From Sulfurisoma sp963709555 (lineage in GTDB: Bacteria > Pseudomonadota > Gammaproteobacteria > Burkholderiales > Rhodocyclaceae): 64,000 nucleotides of DNA. Positions 26,557-36,139 of the stretch are shown here, in pieces. The stretch is from positions 124,001 to 188,000 of the forward strand of contig CAVPWR010000007.1 in assembly GCA_963709555.1 (NCBI GenBank), written 5' to 3'. The notes beneath the pieces are model-generated. The model searched no databases and was not told the origin of the DNA. It saw nothing but the letters and a program-made list of their open reading frames with translations. Position 1 is the first letter of the stretch. Each line of letters begins with the position of its first letter. The position numbers and the translations under genes are program-made.

Positions 26557-26586
26557 GGCGATCTCCGCAGGTTCAGGAAAAATGCA

Positions 26587-27288
26587 TCATAGCGCAGCGG
26601 CAATGCATGCGACACCCTCGAGCACGAGGTTGTCGACGACGCGATGCGGCAGCGCCAGATATGGGGTCAGCAGCGATGCGGCGCCGCCGGCAACAATGCA
26701 CTCGACATTCTTTCCGAGCGGCGCCGCCATGCGCTCGACGGCACCCAGCGTGGCCTGGATGGCGCCGCTGGCGATGGCGTCGAAGGTGTTGCGCGGCAAC
26801 GCGCGGTATTCGCCGCGCGCCGTCGGCAGGTCGGCCGTGCTGTCGGCCAGCGCGGCGCGCATCAGATCGAGCCCGGGCAGGATCAACCCGCCCTGGAAGA
26901 CGCCGTCGCCGTCGAGCACATCGATGGTGGTCGCCGTGCCGCACATGACGACGACACAGGCAGCGGCCTGCAAGGAGCGCGCACCGATCAGCGCGGCCCA
27001 GCGGTCGGCACCAAGCTGCTCAGGCGCTTCGTAGCGATTCGTCACGCCGCACTGCGCCGCCTGCGAGCGCACCCACTCGACCGCGACGCCGCAGCGCAGC
27101 GCCAGCGCGGCAATCGCTGCGGCGCCGGTGTCACCGGCAACATTGCAGGCGACGATGCGGGCGGGTACCTGCGGCAGGTCGAGCGTCGGGACCAGCGCAT
27201 GCGCCACCGCCCCCTGCGCCGCCCAGGCTGCGCCGTCGCGCAGGCCCCACTTCAGCCGCGTGTTGCCGCTGTCGATGCAGAGGATCAT
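26587..27288 (-). CDS. coaX: Type III pantothenate kinase
   Basis: CoaX phosphorylates pantothenate in the first step of CoA synthesis. The 233-residue protein has the phosphate motif MILCIDSGNTRLKWG, the conserved GADRWAALIGA and CGTATTIDVLDGDGVFQGG. In relatives it directly follows or overlaps birA; here 398 bp of palindromic DNA separate them. The SPFH cluster follows after 30 bases. Confidence 0.94.
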   Translation of the reverse strand: MILCIDSGNTRLKWGLRDGAAWAAQGAVAHALVPTLDLPQVPARIVACNVAGDTGAAAIAALALRCGVAVEWVRSQAAQCGVTNRYEAPEQLGADRWAALIGARSLQAAACVVVMCGTATTIDVLDGDGVFQGGLILPGLDLMRAALADSTADLPTARGEYRALPRNTFDAIASGAIQATLGAVERMAAPLGKNVECIVAGGAASLLTPYLALPHRVVDNLVLEGVACIAAAL

Positions 27289-27364
27289 GTCAGTGGCACC
27301 ACCGCGCTTCGCGCCACCGGCGACACATGAAACGTCTTGTTCGTTGGGGGTCGGGGGGGCGCCA

Positions 27365-27457
27365 CGGGCGACGGGTGACCGACGCTGCTCATGTCCTCCG
27401 AGCCGGGCCCTGCCCGGCTCTCCCCTTTACTTCGCTGCGTCGGTCACCCGCCACCCG
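27365..27457. repeat. Compound palindromic element, unit 1
   Basis: Outer arms 27365-27385 and 27437-27457 pair over 21 bp with two mismatches (core GGGTGACCGACGC). Inside are GCTCATGTCCTCCG, an inner hairpin at 27400-27420 (GAGCCGGGC/GCCCGGCTC) and CCTTTACTTCGCTGC. Unit 2 carries the same internal boxes with unrelated stems. Confidence 0.75.
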
Positions 27458-27507
27458 CGGCGTGATACGCCGGTGCTGCTGGACCGCAAAACACCCACGG
27501 CGTCTCC

Positions 27508-27614
27508 CGACCGGGACGGTGGGATGCACTGCGCAGCGAAGTAAAGGAGGAGGCAGTGGCCGAAGGTCGCTGCCGGGGGACATGAGCGGGCAGTGCATCC
27601 CACCGTCCCGGTCG
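27508..27614. repeat. Compound palindromic element, unit 2 (inverted relative to unit 1)
   Basis: Outer arms 27508-27532 and 27590-27614 are a perfect 25-bp inverted repeat (contains GGGACGGTGGGATGCACTGC). Inside, read on the minus strand, are GCTCATGTCCCCCG, an inner hairpin (GGCAG/CTGCC) and CCTCCTTTACTTCGCTGC. The internal boxes match unit 1 while outer and inner stems differ. A further GACATGAGCGG at about 27631-27641 may be a third, decayed copy. Confidence 0.8.
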
Positions 27615-27686
27615 CGCCCCAAACACTGGCTGACATGAGCGGCGCAGAGCACCCCACCGGCACGATCACGCACCCAACGTCGGGTT

Positions 27687-28677
27687 TCATCCTAGTCGCA
27701 GCGACACGTCGCCGGAAAGAATGCGCTGCACGCCGTCCGGGGTTTCGAGCAGCAGCGCGCCATCGTCATCGATCCCGGCGCAGATGCCGTCGAGCGGAAC
27801 CGCGTGCGGCACCAGCACCCGCACCGGCCGGCCGGTCCAGGCATGACGGGCGAGCCATTCCTCGCGAACAGTGGCAAAGCCGCCGCCGGCGAAGGCATCG
27901 AGAACGGCCAGAAGTTCCGCGAGCAATGTCGCCAGCAGTGCGTTCGGATCGATGGGCGCATCGAGCGCGACCGCGGTGGCACGCACCTCGTCCGGCATGG
28001 CGGCGGGCAGGCGCAGGTTCAGGCCGATGCCGATCACCGCCGCCATGTTCGACTGCAGCTCGATGAGGATGCCGCCAAGTTTCTTGTTGTTGCGCAGGAT
28101 GTCGTTGGGCCATTTGAGCGCCGTACCGCCAGGCGACGCCGGAGCGCGGAGCAGGGGCCCCGCTTGCGGGGATGCGACCGTGGAGGCGGATGCGGCGTCC
28201 GCGCTTCGAAGCTCGGCGTCGCGCATCCCGCTTGCGGGCAACCACCGCCTTCCGGCGGTGGTTCGTTCCCTGGCCCATGGCGCGCAACGGCCGTTGGCCG
28301 TTGCTAGCGCCCCCACTACGTGGGGCCCCCTCCGCTGCAAGCGGTCGCCCGACTTTTTCCAGCGCCCGGGCCACGGCGACACCGACAGCCAGCGACAGCC
28401 CGGATAGCGGCAGCGCCGGGGGAAAGCGCCAGAGCAGGGAAAACGTCATGCTGTCGCCCGGCGCGGCAATCCACTCGCGCCCCATGCGGCCCCGCCCCGC
28501 GGTCTGCCGCTCGGCGACGATCACCGTGCCCGAGGGCGCGCCACGCCCGGCGCAGGCCAGCAACTCGGCATTGGTCGAGCCGCATTCGGCGAGCATGTCG
28601 ATGTCGAAACGGCAGGCCGCGCCGCCGAGGGCAGCGGCGATGGCGGGAATCGAGAACGTCGGGCATTGGCTGGCCAT
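27687..28677 (-). pseudogene. birA: Biotin-protein ligase BirA, interrupted by a palindromic insert and frameshifted
   Basis: BirA attaches biotin to AccB. The N-terminal catalytic part is in one frame (MLAECGSTNAELLACAGRG, VIVAERQTAGRGRMGREW, LSLAVGVAVARALEKVG). The remainder (TALKWPNDILRNNKKLGGIL, AAVIGIGLNLRLP) is in another. Between them about 215 bp of hairpin-rich DNA (about 28135-28350) replaces the few residues normally found there, and the total length is not a multiple of three. There is no N-terminal DNA-binding domain, as is usual in this group. BirA is normally essential, so either the insert frame contains a sequencing error, or another ligase exists. Confidence 0.8.
28135..28350. 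repeat. Hairpin-rich insert inside birA
   Basis: Successive inverted repeats on the plus strand: GGCCCCGCTTGCGGGG, a long imperfect palindrome centred on TTCGAA (28185-28225), CCCGCTTGCGGG, CCACCGCC/GGCGGTGG, CAACGGCC/GGCCGTTG and CCCCACTACGTGGGG. Outer ends GGCGAC and GTCGCC are complementary. No coding potential of its own is evident. Confidence 0.7.
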
Positions 28678-28893
28678 GATGGCCGATTATATGGCTCGGG
28701 CTGTCGTGCGGCCGGCAAAGCGTTTTCGAAGGGCCGTCCCGGGGCCCTCGCCGAGTTGGAGGGCGAGAAAACGCGCCACGCGGCGAAGCCGCAATCCGCG
28801 CAGGCCATCGATGATTGCTCCCCCGAGTTGTCGAGCGCAGCGAGCTCGCTGGCTTCCCCCCGAGAGGGGGGATCGAGGGGGGCGGGCCGCCCC
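28678..28893. other. Non-coding gap between birA and ntrC with GC-rich hairpins
   Basis: No gene is seen here. Two strong hairpins, CCCCCCGAGAGGGGGG near 28857-28872 and GGGGGCGGGCCGCCCCC near 28876-28892, follow the ntrC stop on the minus strand and may terminate its transcript. A CGAGCGCAGCGAGCTCGCTGG stretch near 28835 resembles parts of the dispersed repeats. Confidence 0.5.
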
Positions 28894-30290
<1,397 letters not shown>

Positions 30291-30294
<4 letters not shown>

Positions 30295-31484
30295 GATTCG
30301 TTCTTTTGCCCGTTCGTTATCGGCAGCCGGATGGTGAAGCAGGTGCGTCCCGGTTTGGACTCGACCTCGATGCTGCCATGGTGCTGCTGGATGAAGCTCT
30401 GCGCCAAGGTGAGGCCGAGGCCGCTGCCGCCCTCGCGCCCCGACACCAGGGGATAGAAAATCTTGTCATGCATATCCGCTGAAATACCGGGGCCGTTGTC
30501 GATCACTTGCAATTCGAGTGCCAGGCGGTAGCGTTTCTTCGCCAGGGTGACCTGGCGGATGACGCGGGTGCGCAGGGTGATTTCGCCCTCGCCCGCTTCG
30601 CCGCCGGGCCGCCCCAAGGCAGAGCCAGCCAAGGAGCCGGAGGCGCTTTGCGTCGAACTGCCGTCACCCCCGCCCGGGCGGGGGGAGGGGAGTGGGGGTC
30701 TTGTGATCGCCTGCGCCGCGTTGCGCACGATGTTGAGCACGGCCTGGATCAGTTGCTCGCGGTCGCAAGTGATGTCGGGGAGCGAAAGATCGTAGTCGCG
30801 CTGCACCTTGACGCCGGCGAACTCGGCGTGGATCAGGCGACGCACCCTTTCGAGCAACTCGTGGACGTTGGTCTTCGCCGGCTGCATCGCCCGATGCGAC
30901 GACAGCAGGCGCCGCATCAGTTCCTGCAGGCGGTCAGCCTCCTTGATGATGACTTGGGTATATTCCTTAAGCTGCGGTGCGTTGTCGTGGGAACTGAGTT
31001 CATGCTCGAGCAGTTGCGCCGAGCCGCGAATGCCGCCCAGCGGGTTCTTGATCTCGTGGGCGAGGTTGCGGATCAACTCGCGGTTGGCCTGCTGTTGCAC
31101 CGCCTCGCGTTCCTCGCGGGCCGCCTTGAGCTGATGGTCGATGGGGCGGAATTCGAGCAGCAGTCTGGCATGCGCGGTCTCGATCGGCGTCACCGTGCAA
31201 TCCAGATGCAGCACGACGGACTCACTGCGCTGGAATGGCACGCTGTGGCCGGTGTAGCTCCAGTTGTTCCTGAGCGCGTTGCCGAGCGCCTCGGTCAGCA
31301 CGGCGGGCGTGCCGAGCAGCTGGGCCAGTGGCCGGCCCAGCCAGACGCGCTGACTGGCGGAAAACAGGTTTTCGGCGGCGGGGTTGAGGTGGCGGATCAG
31401 TTGCCCGCCGTCGAGCAGGATGACGGCCGAAGACAGCAGGTCCAGCCCGGCGAACTCGTCGCTGGGGTGATCATGCGTGCTCAT
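30291..31484 (-). CDS. ntrB: Nitrogen regulation sensor kinase NtrB, with an in-frame repeat insert
   Basis: NtrB (GlnL) phosphorylates or dephosphorylates NtrC according to PII signals. The 397-residue protein has a PAS domain (about 15-115), the phospho-acceptor RNLAHEIKNPLGG (His143), an N box (NIVRNAAQAI) and G boxes (VIDNGPGIS, GGSGLGLTL). Residues about 261-300 (TRPPLPSPRPGGGDGSSTQS onward to GEAGEG) are a low-complexity stretch encoded by dispersed-repeat DNA, inserted between the N box and the expected EITLRTR. The start region contains a duplicated ATGAGCACGC. It overlaps ntrC by four bases. Confidence 0.94.
30585..30704. repeat. Dispersed repeat DNA inserted in frame in ntrB
   Basis: This stretch contains the family-1 loop (minus strand CCTTGGGGCGGCCCGG) and, at 30661-30685, a 25-bp family-2 segment (CCGTCACCCCCGCCCGGGCG followed by GGGGG) identical to 62394-62418 on the other strand. 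It adds about 40 residues to NtrB without breaking the frame. Confidence 0.7.
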
Positions 31485-31540
31485 GCGTGCTCATGCCGGT
31501 AACCATTCAGCCAAAGCAGCAAGAAGCACGCCACTACAAA

Positions 31541-31999
31541 CTACTTGAGGTTGCCGATTTCCTTCTTGAGCGCCTCGACATTGCGCTCGTGCAGTTGCAC
31601 CGTGTCCTGATAGGGCTTGAGGCGCTCCTGGGCCTTGGCCGGACCACCGGGTGCCGCGGCTTCCTGCTGGGCCAGCGCTTTTTTCGCGTCGTCGAGGCTC
31701 TTCTGCTCACTGGAAAGCTCCTGATCGAGTATGGCGCGGCGGTCGCCGTCGCGCGCCTTCTGCTCGCCGGCACCGACCTTGGGGAAATCGCCTGGCGTCG
31801 GCGAGTTGGCCTTGGCCTTGGGCGCGGAAAAGCTCGACACCGGCTGCTCGCGCGAGAGCACCGTGCAGTTCTTGGCGTTGCCCTTGTTGTTGGTATAGGT
31901 AGTGCGCCCATCGGCATCGGTGCACTTGTAGAGGGTGTCGGCCAAGGCCGAACCCGTGACGGAGACCAGCGTTAGCAGCAGCAGAGTGCGTGGGTTCAT
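31541..31999 (-). CDS. DUF4124-containing exported protein
   Basis: From the ATG at 31999 the 152-residue product has a signal peptide (MNPRTLLLLTLVSVTGSALA), a DUF4124 domain (TLYKCTDADGRTTYTNNKG) and a C-terminal coiled coil rich in Glu, Lys and Ala. An in-frame ATG at 32014 adds five residues. DUF4124 proteins commonly lie between glnA and ntrB in betaproteobacteria; the role is unknown and probably periplasmic. Confidence 0.85.
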   Translation of the reverse strand: MNPRTLLLLTLVSVTGSALADTLYKCTDADGRTTYTNNKGNAKNCTVLSREQPVSSFSAPKAKANSPTPGDFPKVGAGEQKARDGDRRAILDQELSSEQKSLDDAKKALAQQEAAAPGGPAKAQERLKPYQDTVQLHERNVEALKKEIGNLK

Positions 32000-32061
32000 C
32001 ATGGCGTCATGCATAAGTGGGACCGGTCAATTGTAGGCGAGAAAAGGCGCGCCGTAGACGC

Positions 32062-32086
32062 AAAAAAGGACGGGCAAGGCCCGTCC
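32062..32086 (-). terminator. Rho-independent terminator of glnA
   Basis: The stem GGACGGGC/GCCCGTCC with a 3-nt loop is followed on the minus strand by six T residues, 30 bases after the glnA stop. Confidence 0.85.
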
Positions 32087-32115
32087 TTCTTCTAACGCAT
32101 CAGCCCGGTTAAGGC

Positions 32116-33525
32116 TTACAGCGAGAAATACATGTCGAACTCGACCGGGTGGGTCGTCATGCGGAACTTCTGCACTTCCTCCATCTTCAGGTCGATGAAG
32201 GCATCGATGAACTCGTTGGAGAAAACGCCGCCACGAGTCAGGAACTCGCGGTCCTTGTCGAGATACTCCAGCGCCTGGTCCAGCGACGAGCAGACGGTCG
32301 GGATCTTGGCATCCTCTTCCGGCGGCAGGTCGTAGAGGTTCTTGTCGGCAGGCTCGCCCGGGTGGATCTTGTTCTGCACGCCATCGAGGCCGGCCATCAT
32401 CAGCGCGGCAAAAGCGAGGTAGGGGTTGGCGGACGGATCGGGGAAACGGGTCTCGATGCGGCGGGCCTTGTCGCTATGCACGAAGGGGATGCGGATCGAG
32501 GCGGAACGGTTGCGGGCCGAGTAGGCCAGCTTGACCGGGGCTTCGTAGCCGGGCACCAGGCGCTTGTAGCTGTTGGTGCCTGGGTTGGTGATGGCGTTCA
32601 GGGCGCGGGCGTGCTTGATGATGCCGCCGATGTAGTACAGCGCGAACTCGGAGAGACCGGCGTAGCCGTTGCCGGCGAACAGGTTCTTGCCGTCTTTCCA
32701 GATCGACTGGTGCACGTGCATGCCGGAACCGTTGTCGCCGACGATGGGCTTGGGCATGAAGGTCGCCGTCTTGCCGTAGCTGTGGGCGACGTTATGCACG
32801 ATGTACTTGAGGATCTGGGTCTGGTCGGCGCGGCGCACCAGGGTGTTGAAGACGGTGCCGATCTCGCACTGGCCGGCGGTGGCGACTTCGTGGTGATGCA
32901 CTTCGACCGGCACGCCGCACTCTTCCAGCGCGATGCACATGGCGGCGCGGATGTCGTTGAGGCTGTCGACCGGGGGCACGGGGAAGTAGCCGCCCTTGAC
33001 GGTGGGACGATGGCCGGTGTTGCCGCCGTCGAACTTCTCGGCGGTGGCCCAGGCGGCCTCTTCCGAGAACACCTTGCAGTAGGAACCCGACATGTCAACT
33101 TTCCACTCGACGCTGTCGAAGATGAAGAACTCGGGCTCGGGACCGAAGTAGGCGGTGTCGCCCAGGCCGGTGGACTTGAGGTAGGCCTCGGCACGCTTGG
33201 CGATCGAGCGCGGATCGCGGTCGTAGCCCTTGCCGTCGGCCGGCTCGACCACGTCGCAGGACAGGATCAGCGTGGTCTCGTCCATGAAGGGGTCGATGTA
33301 GGCGGTGGCGGGATCCGGCATCAGCTGCATGTCGGAAGCCTGGATGCCCTTCCAGCCGGAGATGGAGGAGCCGTCGAAGGCGTGGCCATCCTCGAACTTG
33401 TCGAGGCTGAAGGCGGAAACCGGCACGCTGACGTGCTGTTCCTTGCCGCGGATATCGGTGAAGCGGAAGTCAACGAAGCGGACTTCACGCTCGGCAACCA
33501 TCTTCATTACTTCTTGGGGCGTCAT
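32116..33525 (-). CDS. glnA: Glutamine synthetase type I
   Basis: GlnA makes glutamine from glutamate, ammonia and ATP as a dodecamer. The 469-residue protein has the signatures DGSSISGWKGI, FGPEPEFFIFD, VEVHHHEVATAGQCEI, GSGMHVHQSIWKDG and NRSASIRIP. The adenylylation site is the Tyr in KNLYDLPPEE near residue 398. AGGAG precedes the ATG. A sigma-54 promoter and two NtrC sites lie upstream and a terminator follows, so it can be transcribed alone. ntrBC lie further downstream on the same strand. Confidence 0.97.
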   Translation of the reverse strand: MTPQEVMKMVAEREVRFVDFRFTDIRGKEQHVSVPVSAFSLDKFEDGHAFDGSSISGWKGIQASDMQLMPDPATAYIDPFMDETTLILSCDVVEPADGKGYDRDPRSIAKRAEAYLKSTGLGDTAYFGPEPEFFIFDSVEWKVDMSGSYCKVFSEEAAWATAEKFDGGNTGHRPTVKGGYFPVPPVDSLNDIRAAMCIALEECGVPVEVHHHEVATAGQCEIGTVFNTLVRRADQTQILKYIVHNVAHSYGKTATFMPKPIVGDNGSGMHVHQSIWKDGKNLFAGNGYAGLSEFALYYIGGIIKHARALNAITNPGTNSYKRLVPGYEAPVKLAYSARNRSASIRIPFVHSDKARRIETRFPDPSANPYLAFAALMMAGLDGVQNKIHPGEPADKNLYDLPPEEDAKIPTVCSSLDQALEYLDKDREFLTRGGVFSNEFIDAFIDLKMEEVQKFRMTTHPVEFDMYFSL

Positions 33526-33612
33526 TTAAGGCTCTCCTGGCAAATGAATCAGATGAATTCAGGGAAAAATCTGGGACCCAGGTTGGTCACGGGTCCGGTG
33601 CGACGGAAATTT

Positions 33613-33628
33613 AGCAGTTAGCGTGCCA
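33613..33628 (-). promoter_or_regulatory. Sigma-54 (-24/-12) promoter of glnA
   Basis: TGGCACG-CTAA-CTGCT on the minus strand matches the sigma-54 consensus with correct GG-GC spacing. The predicted start is near 33601, giving a leader of about 76 nt. Confidence 0.8.
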
Positions 33629-33691
33629 ACGGCCGGCGGCGGGCAAAACATTGTGCCACAACAATCCCCCTTGCAGCTTGGAGTAGCAGCT

Positions 33692-33739
33692 TGCCCTAAG
33701 CCGGTGCATTCCGAAGGGGTTTCGCACTATTTCGGTGCA
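33692..33739 (-). promoter_or_regulatory. Two NtrC-type binding sites upstream of glnA
   Basis: TGCACC-GAAAT-AGTGCG (33723-33739) and TGCACC-GGCTT-AGGGCA (33692-33708) match the NtrC consensus. They are 31 bp apart, about three helical turns, and 65-110 bp upstream of the -24 element. The distal site overlaps the stop of the CDF gene. Confidence 0.72.
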
Positions 33740-34908
33740 ACTTGCTGAAGTATCGTTACGGCGGCAAACCAGGTATCGCCCGGCAGCCGTTCGGAAAGTC
33801 GGCGCTGGCAGGACGCCGCGAATTCGGGCGCAAGCGTGACTTCGGCCTCGACCCGGTCGCCGAGGTAGTGCAGCACTACCCGCTCGGGCGCCGGCCCATC
33901 CCCGCCGTCCTCGCCCAGCAGCTGGCGCAGGTGGGCCAGCAGCACGGCACGCTCGGGCAGCTCGCGCGTCCGTGGCGAATGGTCGAGGTCGGCCTCGGCA
34001 TCGACATGCACCAGCACGTCGAGCACTTCGGGATGATCCTTGAGCACGCGGCTGCGCGACGTTTCGGCGATGCGGTGGCCTTCGGAGACACTGATGCGGC
34101 CATCGACCTGAATATGCGCATCGACCAGCACCTGGTGCGCCATGCGCCGCGTGCGCAGCTCGTGCAGATCGACCACGCCCGGTGTGGCGGCGATGGTGGC
34201 CTTGATGCGCGCCACTTCCTCGGCAGAAAGCCCGGTGTCGATCAGTTCGCGCATGGCCTCCCAGGCAAAACCGACGCCGGCCTTGACGATCATGCCACCG
34301 ACGATGATGGCCGCCGCCGCGTCGGCGAAGGGATAACCGAGCAGGCTGCCGCCGACGCCGGCGGCCACGACCAGCGACGACAGCGCATCGGCGCGCGCAT
34401 GCCAGGCATTGGCCACCAGCATCGGCGAGCGCAGCCGTTCGGCCACGCCCAGCATGTAGCGGAACAGCCCTTCCTTGGCCAGCAGCGTGGCGATTGCCGC
34501 CCACATCGCCGCCACGCCGACCGGCGGCAGGCTGCCCAGGTCCTGCAGGCGGCCGGCGGCGGTAATCAGGATGCCGCTGCCGGTCGCCGCCAGCAGCAGG
34601 CCCAGCACCAGCGAGGCGGCCGTCTCGATGCGGCCGTGGCCGTAAGGATGCTCGGCGTCGGCCGCCTCGGCACCCTTGCGGTTGGCATAGAGGACGAAGG
34701 CATCGGCGACGACGTCCGACAGGGTGTGCATGGCGTCGGCGACGAGGCTGACCGAATGGGCCAGCACGCCGACGACGACCTGCATCGCCGTCAGCACGAT
34801 GTTGACGCCGACGCTGACCCAGGTGATGCGCTGGCCCTCGCGGAAACGTTCCGGGTCGACCTGGTTGTCCGAAGGAACGGCTGTGTCGTGCTGGTGCTGC
34901 CCGTGCAT
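33727..34908 (-). CDS. Cation diffusion facilitator family transporter
   Basis: This 393-residue inner-membrane metal/proton antiporter has six hydrophobic segments, the first metal site as HSVSLVADAMHTLSDVVADA, HPYGHGRIE on a loop and the second as NAWHARADALSSLVV, followed by a cytoplasmic domain rich in His and Asp (VLVDAHIQVDG, VLVHVDAEAD). An N-terminal His cluster (MHGQHQH) could bind metal. The substrate (zinc, iron, cobalt or other) cannot be decided here. The C terminus overlaps a diverged copy of the 26-bp repeat (33795-33818). Confidence 0.9.
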   Translation of the reverse strand: MHGQHQHDTAVPSDNQVDPERFREGQRITWVSVGVNIVLTAMQVVVGVLAHSVSLVADAMHTLSDVVADAFVLYANRKGAEAADAEHPYGHGRIETAASLVLGLLLAATGSGILITAAGRLQDLGSLPPVGVAAMWAAIATLLAKEGLFRYMLGVAERLRSPMLVANAWHARADALSSLVVAAGVGGSLLGYPFADAAAAIIVGGMIVKAGVGFAWEAMRELIDTGLSAEEVARIKATIAATPGVVDLHELRTRRMAHQVLVDAHIQVDGRISVSEGHRIAETSRSRVLKDHPEVLDVLVHVDAEADLDHSPRTRELPERAVLLAHLRQLLGEDGGDGPAPERVVLHYLGDRVEAEVTLAPEFAASCQRRLSERLPGDTWFAAVTILQQVAPK

Positions 34909-34965
34909 TAGGAAATCGCTATACTCATCGAGTTCAATGGAACCCTGATTTTAACCGCCGCCGCC

Positions 34966-36060
34966 ATGCCAGCCGTGCAAATTGCCCCCATCAGTTTCGA
35001 CGCCTTCAACGCCCTCGCCGACCGCGAGGCCACCGAGCGCATCCGCGCCGCCAAGGCCAGGCTCGGCGGCAAGGCCGTGCTGCTCTGCCACCACTATCAG
35101 CGCGCCGACGTCTACCAGCACGCCGACCTCACCGGCGATTCGCTCAAGCTTTCGCGCCTGGCGTCGCAATCCGACGCCGACTTCATCGTCTTCTGCGGCG
35201 TGCATTTCATGGCCGAGGTCGCCGACATCCTCTCCCGCCCCGAGCAGATTTCCATCCTGCCGGATCTGGCGGCAGGCTGTTCGATGGCCGACATGGCCAG
35301 CCTGGCCAAGGTCGAGCGGGCGTGGCGCGAGCTTTCCTCGGTGATGAACCCCGACGATAAGGTCACGCCGGTGACCTACATCAACTCTGCGGCCGACCTC
35401 AAAGCCTTCTGCGGCGAACACGGCGGCATCGTGTGCACCTCCTCCAACGCGCCGAAGATCCTCGAATGGTCGTTCGCCCGGCGCGAGAAGGTGCTGTTCT
35501 TCCCCGACCAGCACCTCGGCCGCTGGAGCGGCCACAAGATGGGCATCCCCATGGACGAGATGGTGGTATGGAATCCCGACCTCGAAATGGGCGGATTGAC
35601 TGCCGCGCAGATAGCGAAAGCGAAAATCATCCTCTGGCACGGCTACTGCTCGGTGCACCAGATGTTCCAGCCGGCGCACATCCTCAAGTTCCGCAACCAG
35701 TACCCGGACGGCAAGGTCATCTCGCACCCCGAGTGCAGCTTCGAGGTCTGCCGCCAGTCCGACTACATCGGTTCGACCGAGACCATCCTGCGCACCGTCA
35801 AGGAGGCGCCGCCCAACACGCGCTGGCTGGTCGGCACCGAACTCAACCTGGTCGAACGCCTGGCAGAGGAAACGAAGCACGAGGGCAAGATCGTCCAGTT
35901 CATGGCGCCCACCGTGTGCATGTGCTCGACCATGCAGCGCATCGACCCGCAGCATCTGGCATGGACGCTGGAGAACCTCGCCGAGGGCAACGTGGTCAAC
36001 CAGATCAAGGTGCCCGAGCACGAAGCGAAGCTGGCGAAGGTCGCGCTCGAACGGATGTGA
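34966..36060 (+). CDS. nadA: Quinolinate synthase
   Basis: NadA condenses iminoaspartate and dihydroxyacetone phosphate to quinolinate using a 4Fe-4S cluster. The 364-residue protein contains KAVLLCHHYQRADVYQHADL, the cluster cysteines in FCGVHFMAE, HPECSFEVC and MAPTVCMCSTMQ, and SSNAPKILEW. nadB and nadC are not in the window. It heads a plus-strand run with the EEP-family hydrolase and clsB. Confidence 0.96.
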   Translation: MPAVQIAPISFDAFNALADREATERIRAAKARLGGKAVLLCHHYQRADVYQHADLTGDSLKLSRLASQSDADFIVFCGVHFMAEVADILSRPEQISILPDLAAGCSMADMASLAKVERAWRELSSVMNPDDKVTPVTYINSAADLKAFCGEHGGIVCTSSNAPKILEWSFARREKVLFFPDQHLGRWSGHKMGIPMDEMVVWNPDLEMGGLTAAQIAKAKIILWHGYCSVHQMFQPAHILKFRNQYPDGKVISHPECSFEVCRQSDYIGSTETILRTVKEAPPNTRWLVGTELNLVERLAEETKHEGKIVQFMAPTVCMCSTMQRIDPQHLAWTLENLAEGNVVNQIKVPEHEAKLAKVALERM

Positions 36061-36102
36061 CGCAGTTCAGTCGCGCAATGCGCGACTTCCGCTCGTACAC
36101 CG

Positions 36103-36133
36103 TCGTCTCCTTGGGTCGGCCCGGCGGAGGCGA
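36103..36133 (+). repeat. Short family-1 repeat copy F, supplying a ribosome binding site
   Basis: TCGTCTCC-TTGGGTCGGCCCGGC-GGAGGCGA: the arms pair with one G-U and the loop resembles the family-1 loop. The GGAGG at 36126-36130 is nine bases before the ATG of the next gene. Confidence 0.55.
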
Positions 36134-36139
36134 CATGAC

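Noticed and set aside
27365..27614. Possible integron attC sites or CRISPR
   Set aside because: No GTTRRRY/RYYYAAC core sites, no integrase, and no regularly spaced direct repeats with unique spacers.
33640..33660. A second sigma-54-like sequence upstream of glnA (TGGCACA followed by TTTTGC)
   Set aside because: The spacing between the GG and GC elements is one base too long, and a better match lies at 33613-33628.
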